Shown piece by piece: positions 57,852-64,000 of a stretch of DNA of 64,000 nt. Source of the stretch: Mytilus edulis. Lineage: Eukaryota; Mollusca; Bivalvia; Mytilida; Mytilidae. The position numbers were made by a program, and so were the translations under genes. How positions within the stretch are numbered: the stretch's first letter is position 1; each line of letters opens with the position of its first letter. The notes beneath the pieces are model-generated. The model was not told where the DNA came from. It saw nothing but the letters and a program-made list of their open reading frames with translations, and did not search any database. Location: assembly GCF_963676685.1 (NCBI RefSeq), contig NC_092357.1:70460971-70524970 (forward strand). The letters are read 5' to 3'.

Positions 57852-59154
57852 AATACAAATACACACTACTTTATATAACTGACACAATTTAAAGGAATAT
57901 ACTCTCTAAAGTAGAGAAGCGAAACGTTTCTTTTGAATACTAAACAAACTTCCTAACAGTACATGTTTTTTTAATGGTTTTACATGCGGCGCTCAAATAT
58001 TTTGCATGGTCTTTTTGTATAGTGTTTAGACATATATGATATTGTAAGAACCTTTAACGTATAATAGATTCACATTCGTTACTTTGCTCAATATAAAAAA
58101 AACATAAGCATTAATTTATATTAAAAACTGAAGGTCAGAAATCACTAATACGTGTTCATTCATTCTTTATTAAAGTTTAGACCTTTTTATCAAGAATGAT
58201 GATGAGAGTAATTGTAAAATATAATAGGCATGTACTTTCTTACGTTATGGATCATTGATTTTGTTACCTGTTGACCCGGTTGATTACTAGCACGTGCCAT
58301 TGAACTCGACCGTTTTAACTAAAACAGATTTTATTTTAAATCAACGCCATATATATATTCAAAGTATATACAAAGTACTATATACATATTATATGGATAA
58401 GAAAATAAATATTATAAGTATATATTGTTTGAAAATTTTTATACGGTGATACTTTAACACCGTCCCGACAGAGACTGAATGCAGTATATGATCAGGTTTC
58501 GGGATCCGGGAATTTTTTTTTCGAATTTCCGAATGTCGGGAATATTTTTTTCCAACTTTAATAGAGTAACTCGCACGAAAAAAAAATAAACATACCAAAA
58601 AAGCAACAGCTTCAACGGTAAACTATGACATATATCAACAGAAAACGAATTAAAGAAACTGTCATGCATAAAACAAAAATATGCATGACTGTGTTAATTT
58701 GCCTCCGCTGCATTTCTGTGGATTGTCTCATTGGCAATCATACCACATCTCCTTAACTTTTTTAGGTTACGTTTAGGATTTTCCGTTACTAATCTTCAAA
58801 TACAAAAAAACATGTTTACCGGTGGTCACAACATTTCAAGGTTAGATTTATGGCATACATTCTGGTGTGTATACAATTAACGTACGTCCTTGCATTTAAT
58901 TATCAATATATATTTATATAAACTAACATTTATTAAAAAATAAACAACATATGTATATAGACGAATAATTTATTAGTTCCTCAACAAAACAAGAAAAGAA
59001 ATAAAGAATTGACACAAGATTTAATGTTTTTTTTTTAATTAATCAAAATATACTTCAAATTCTAATAATAAAATACATATATACATGTATTAATCTAAAA
59101 TGCATTATCGAGTAGAAGGGGCGCAACTCGTGGTATCATACCGGTATACTGAAC
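57852..59154. other. Intergenic DNA
   Basis: No gene. A fragment of the 'gattgtctcattggcaatca' mussel repeat is at 58720-58752. Confidence 0.4.
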
Positions 59155-59445
59155 GGATCTAAACAGGGTCTGAAAATTTTGAACTTTCTTTTGTATCCAT
59201 GGTCTGTTTTGGTCTGACACGGTCTTAACGGGTCTAAACAACCCGCTAGACGATTCAGTCTTTACCGTCTTGACATGCCTTAACGAACTGATTTACTTGA
59301 TGAGGCTATCGATCTGAATGATGACTTAACGATCTTAAATATCTTGACGATTTTTTCTAGCGGTAAATCCAGTCAATCAAGATGTGATCAGACCAAAATG
59401 ACCGTTTCAGACTGAAATCGTGCTACTAGTGGACACAGCATTAAA
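59155..59445. repeat. Dispersed repeat, copy B
   Basis: Inverted relative of 16905-17165. Shared words are 'gtctgacacggtcttaacgg', 'cttgacatgccttaac', 'ctagcggtaaatccagtcaa' and 'gaccgtttcagactgaaatc' (with substitutions). It extends about 30 bp further on its left side. Confidence 0.75.
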
Positions 59446-59815
59446 CACTAAAGATTAAGCAGCACAAATCAAACTAAATCAATAAAAAAAACAAATACAG
59501 TTTAGTTGTTATTATGTATAATTTTATTTCGTAATTTGTGTTAGTGCGAATTTGAAAGCAATTTAAGGTAAAAATACATTGTTATATCTAATTATTTCTA
59601 ACAGTCCAATATTATAATATACTTTTATTTATATACAGAACATCGTACAGTAAAGGTGTATTCTACTATTAAGCACGTTTGTATACGAATACATATACTA
59701 TGATGTTTTGTTCACGCATCGGTGACAATATAATGGAATGTGATACGACTAGCATACACGTGAGAGGTTTAGTTAGCTATAAAACCAGGTTCAATCCACC
59801 ATTTTCTACATTTGA

Positions 59816-60130
59816 AAATGCCTGTAGCAAGTCAGGAATATGACAGTTCTTGTTCATTCGTTTTTGATGCGTTTTGTTATTTGATTTTGCCATGTGATTA
59901 TGGACTTTCCGAATTGATTTTCCTCTGAGTTCAGTATTTTTGTGATTTTACTTTTTATACTATGTCATGAACATATCAAATTACCATTGTGCAGAGATGG
60001 GTCCGATTACTTTCAATGTAATTGAGTAAATTACAATTACATTGTCATTTGTACGATTAAATTAAATTAATGATTACATCTTTTCTGAAAGTGTCTGATT
60101 AAATTAATGATTACATCTGATTACAATGAA
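59816..60130 (+). repeat. Two adjacent dispersed repeats
   Basis: 59816-59960 ('tagcaagtcaggaatatgac', 'gagttcagtatttttgtgat') is a repeat I recall from mussels; a relative is at 61608-61770. 59995-60130 is a self-similar 'ccgattactttcaatgtaat' / 'ttaatgattacatctgatta' sequence. Confidence 0.6.
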
Positions 60131-61164
60131 TAAAAAAAAACCATTTTAAATGATGTGAATGAATTAACGTTTAATAAAACTGTAGCACTTTTACAAGAGG
60201 ATTTTGTTGTATATATGAAAAATGATAACTTCAAACTTCATCTATTTAATAAACCACATAAGTTCACTACATATACTGACATATACTTAAACATTGTGTC
60301 ACTGGTCATATTGGTTAAGACCCATTACACTTTATCATCATTGATCTCTGAATTATTTTGAATTCAAATGAAGATATCTTTATAATGAGTTTACTGTTTG
60401 TCTTCTGACCTCTTCCAAACTTTATATGTATTTCAAGGTGCAGTTTATGGAAGTTCAAATATGGATGAAATAAAGTTACCAGTTAAAAACTATGTAAAAT
60501 TTTAATAGAATTGTTTAATCAAATTGTTAAAAAATAAAAGTACTAAAAATCATTGCATTTAACATGTCCAGATCTTACTAAAATTTGCATATTTCAAACA
60601 AAATATTTATCCAACTTTTAATTTAGTTTGTGCTTATTAGATAAATTTTCACATCTCTGATTAATCTTTTATATTGTCCTACAACTATACTCAATTTGTA
60701 ATTACAATAACAACAAACCTTAGTTGGTTTCCTACATGTCAATTCAAAGTTGACAAAAGTTACAACATTAACAAAAGATTATAATTCAGGATTAAAGAAA
60801 AGTAAAATATTACTTGCATATGACAGATATTATCAATTTTAAATGGAATTTCAGTATTTAGTTCTATTATAATCTTAAATCAATCCTATTTCTCTCTTAT
60901 TTTTTAGATATAGTTTTTCAAATATGACGTCATTTGTCATTGTGCTGTTTCAGAAATGCATATGTCTGCGTGACGTAATATTGTGCCTTTTCATCACTTC
61001 GTATGTGACGTCATTGTTATGACTTTTTGCGTTCAGACCTGGACTGAGTCGGGTGTGTCTATTTTCTGTGTTGGTCTTCAATATATTATGTATTCGGGTT
61101 TTGTTTTCTGTAATTAGTTAAGACGTCAGTTTATCATGTAAATCTTTTATATTCACTTGATAAC
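60131..61164. other. Intergenic DNA
   Basis: AT-rich; no gene or repeat boundary recognised. Confidence 0.4.
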
Positions 61165-61560
61165 ATTTACTGCGGCCATCTTGGTTGGTTTGCTGGTTCA
61201 CCGGACACATTTTTCAAACTAGAAACCATAATGATGATTGTGGACAAGTTTAGTTAGACTTGTCTAACAGTACTAGTTTCAGAGGAGAAGATTTTCGTAA
61301 AATATTACAAAATTTTACAAAAAAAATGATTATAAAGGGTTATAAATCCTTAAGGGGTCAACTGACCATTTTGGTCATTTTGACTTATTTGTAGATCTTA
61401 CTTTGCGGATAATCATTGCTGTTCACAGTTTATCTGTATGTATAATATTTTGTAAGACAATAACAAAAAACGGCAAAATTTCCCAATATTCACCAATTCA
61501 GGGGCAGCAACCCAACAACAGGTTGCCCGATTAATCTGAAAATTTCAGGACAAATGGATC
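61165..61560 (-). repeat. Diverged copy of the 'agctcacctg' repeat
   Basis: On the minus strand it shares 'gtagatcttactttg'-complement, 'cagcaacccaacaacaggtt', 'gcggccatcttggttggttt' and 'agaggagaagatttt' with the units at 53861-55101. It lacks the terminal 'agctcacctg'. Confidence 0.65.
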
Positions 61561-61607
61561 TTAACATTTGATATATTGAGAGAAGCTCACCATTTTTTTT
61601 CAGAAAA

Positions 61608-61775
61608 TACCCTGTACCAAGTCAGGAAAATGGCCATTGTTACATTATAGTTCGCTTATGTGTGAGTTACATTTCGGTGTTGTGTCGTAGTTCTCTTATA
61701 TTTGATACGTTTCCCTCAGTTTTATATTGTAACTCGGATTTGTTTCTCTATCGATTGATGAATTTTTTAACAGAG
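61608..61775 (+). repeat. Dispersed mussel repeat
   Basis: 'ccctgtaccaagtcaggaaa', 'ggtgttgtgtcgtagttctc' and 'ctcagttttatattgtaact'. I associate it with a common mussel repeat tail; no ORF. Confidence 0.5.
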
Positions 61776-61799
61776 AGGTATTGGTATCAATAAAATGTA

Positions 61800-62160
61800 A
61801 ATCACTAATATCTAAACGTCAAACAAAGTATGAGTAAAAATGGTCATTTCAATAGAAACAGTTTTTAATCAATAAATCAACTATATAAAAGTTATACTAT
61901 AAGTCAAATGGTCATTTCAATAGATACAGTACAGAAAACTAATGTATATATGTCATATCATAAGTCAAGTGGTAATTTCAATAGATACAGTATTTAACAC
62001 AAACATACGAAAGTCATACTATAAGGCAAATGGTAATTTCAATATATACAATATCAATCACTAATACATAAAACTTCTAATACACATGTAAATCAAATGA
62101 CAATTTCAATATATACATTAAAAACAAATTTATATAAAGGTCAAACTACAAGTCGAAATG
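61800..62160. repeat. About 65-bp imperfect tandem array
   Basis: Five units carry 'atggt(c/a)atttcaatag/tatacagt' followed by 'tatactataagtcaa'. They start near 61840, 61907, 61970, 62028 and 62097. Non-coding. Confidence 0.75.
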
Positions 62161-64000
62161 GCCTTCGGGAAATAAAACTATTCAACAGCAAATCAAGTTA
62201 ATTCAAATATTGACATTGACATGAACATTGATGAGATACTTGTACAAATATGAATCTAGCTTTTATTAGTAGTACCATGGCTTATGAACATAATTACTAC
62301 AAACGTAGTAAGAAAAAAACATCATAAAAGCACATACAAAGCATATATTTTAAATGTGGATTGAATACATATAAAATCCTGGACAAACAAGAATGTAAAT
62401 CAAATAGAGAGAATAATTGATTCCCCTGTTTTAATAAAAAAAACAACAAAAAAACATTCATTGGTTTTTAATACACTTATACATGAATTTGAATTCAAAA
62501 GTGATTTTATAATCTGTGACCAGTTGTAGAATTGAATTACAGTAGCACATATTCAACCTTAGTCATAAACCTTTGTAAATTTGCAGACTAATTGTGATTT
62601 TACATGGTGGCTAACATATATAAAATAAGCGGTTTTCCTTGATTGAAAAGTCATAGTATTACTGTTACCAATGTAATACTATTGTTTATTACAATACAAA
62701 AATATGAAAAATGTAAAATAGCAAAAATACCCAACTCAAAGAAAAAATGGATTTGGAATGTCACTTATCAAACGCCAAAATAAAATGCTAGGCCACACCA
62801 AACAAATGGAAAACAACTGTCATATTTCTAATTCGATGAAGGAAATTCCTAATGTAGAACATGGTGGAATAAAATATGGTTTTATAACTAGCTAAACATC
62901 TCACTTGTATGACAGTCACATACAATTCCATTATAACACAATGTGTTAACAATAAAAACAGACTTATTAGGGTAAACTGTCAAAAAGGGGTACAGCAGTC
63001 AACATTTAGTTGTTATCTTAATCATTATAAAAAAAAAACTCAACAAAGAAAAACATATAGACAAAGCACATCAGAAAATATAAAGACAATGATACAAACA
63101 TGAACACAGCTCAAAAACACAATGGCTTGATGTAGAAGTACCGAGCCACCCTAAAGTAATATAAACAGACATGAACTAAACAGTAAAAGTTAATTGTCTT
63201 AACAAAGACATGAAAGAACCCTATAACATGTCTTTAAGATGATAAATGAGTGTTTCTTACAAATCATGCAAGAATACATTTTACTTACAGTGTATGCCAT
63301 AATAAAACAGTACGCTTGCATTTACAAAAAAAAACAGCATCATAAGGTAGTCATTACAATTAACATATAGAAGGTATATTTATATAACGGGTATACAATC
63401 AATTGCATACAATAAATATATATGCATATTATGACTAATATCATATTATACTTCATAGATGCATATACCCTGTCTACATACTGACGAATAACATACACTT
63501 CACGGATATACCAACCCAATCACATACATTTCATATATAAACTTACTAATTACAAGCTTTCAGTTTCAGTTGACTGTTTTAGCAAATTATGTTGTTTAAA
63601 ATGTACTCTAAAATTGTAGTTACAGATGCACACTTTTGACGCGTTTTGTACACTAGTGAAGTAAAACAGGTTTATTCGGGATCGAATACTGAATTTTGAA
63701 AATCTAACTATTCTACAAAACGGAATATATAAAAACAAATGTTTTCATTAGCGCTTTCTTTTAAAATATTTCCTTGCTCGTAATATCATTTGTACATGAT
63801 TACCAATGACACAACTATTAAAAAAAGTCAATAAAATTGACGCCCGAAATGATAGGCAACCGTATCAATTGTCAATGTTCAGTTAACCATGATATTATTA
63901 TTTGACACAGAATATGGCCTCATAGTGGACATGGGTAATAATTCTCAACTTTATGTTACCACAACTTCATGGTATCTACAGTAATATAATACGGGACAGA
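62161..64000. other. Intergenic DNA
   Basis: AT-rich sequence; the short ORFs at 62909-63103 and 63550-63738 have no support. A fragment of the 'gattaccaatgacacaact' mussel repeat is at 63800-63820. Confidence 0.4.

Overview
The window reads as nuclear DNA of a bivalve mollusc, most likely a mussel (Mytilus-like). It is AT-rich, gene-poor and intron-containing, and it is crowded with short dispersed repeats that I associate with mussel genomes. One example is the family reading 'gatgtggt(a)tgattgcc/agtgccaatgagacaac'. The species call is inference from repeat content. There are no bacterial operons, rRNAs or CRISPR arrays, and I found no tRNA I would defend.

Layout. 419-3119 (+): last three exons of a C2H2 zinc-finger gene. 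5281-15702: a compact, decayed virus-like gene block with seven genes on both strands. It includes a candidate major capsid protein, two small capsid- or fibre-like proteins, a Trp-rich tail-anchored protein, two hydrophobic/coiled-coil proteins and a small coiled-coil protein. No polymerase, integrase, packaging ATPase or protease is visible. The candidate capsid gene is split by a 4.16-kb TA-flanked element (5731-9890), and the fibre-like gene by a 267-bp SINE-like repeat (11083-11349). 17866-22457: a large ORF-less fold-back element with a 6-bp target duplication. 25186-27564: a Penelope-like reverse transcriptase with one in-frame stop, plus its 3' tail. 32232-34906: two inverted copies of an exon-like segment. 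36537-41152: a spacerless 4.6-kb palindrome, abutted by a repeat made of CCCATGGG palindromes that recurs inverted at 57397-57851. 41.6-64 kb: satellites, MITEs, a short Helitron and mollusc repeats, with no convincing gene.

How the genes fit together. The virus-like block is organised like a small DNA virus: stop codons of convergent genes overlap (5613-5616 and 13734-13737), tandem genes are 4-31 nt apart, and one divergent pair has start codons 6-15 nt apart. Nearly every gene is broken by a lost ATG, in-frame TAA codons, homopolymer frameshifts or insertions, so this copy is a fossil. Taking the two insertions out on paper restores reading-frame length to the base, which shows the order of events and defines the original genes. 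Functional names for these proteins rest on layout, hydrophobicity and remembered resemblance to uncharacterised cnidarian and mollusc proteins. They need structure prediction.
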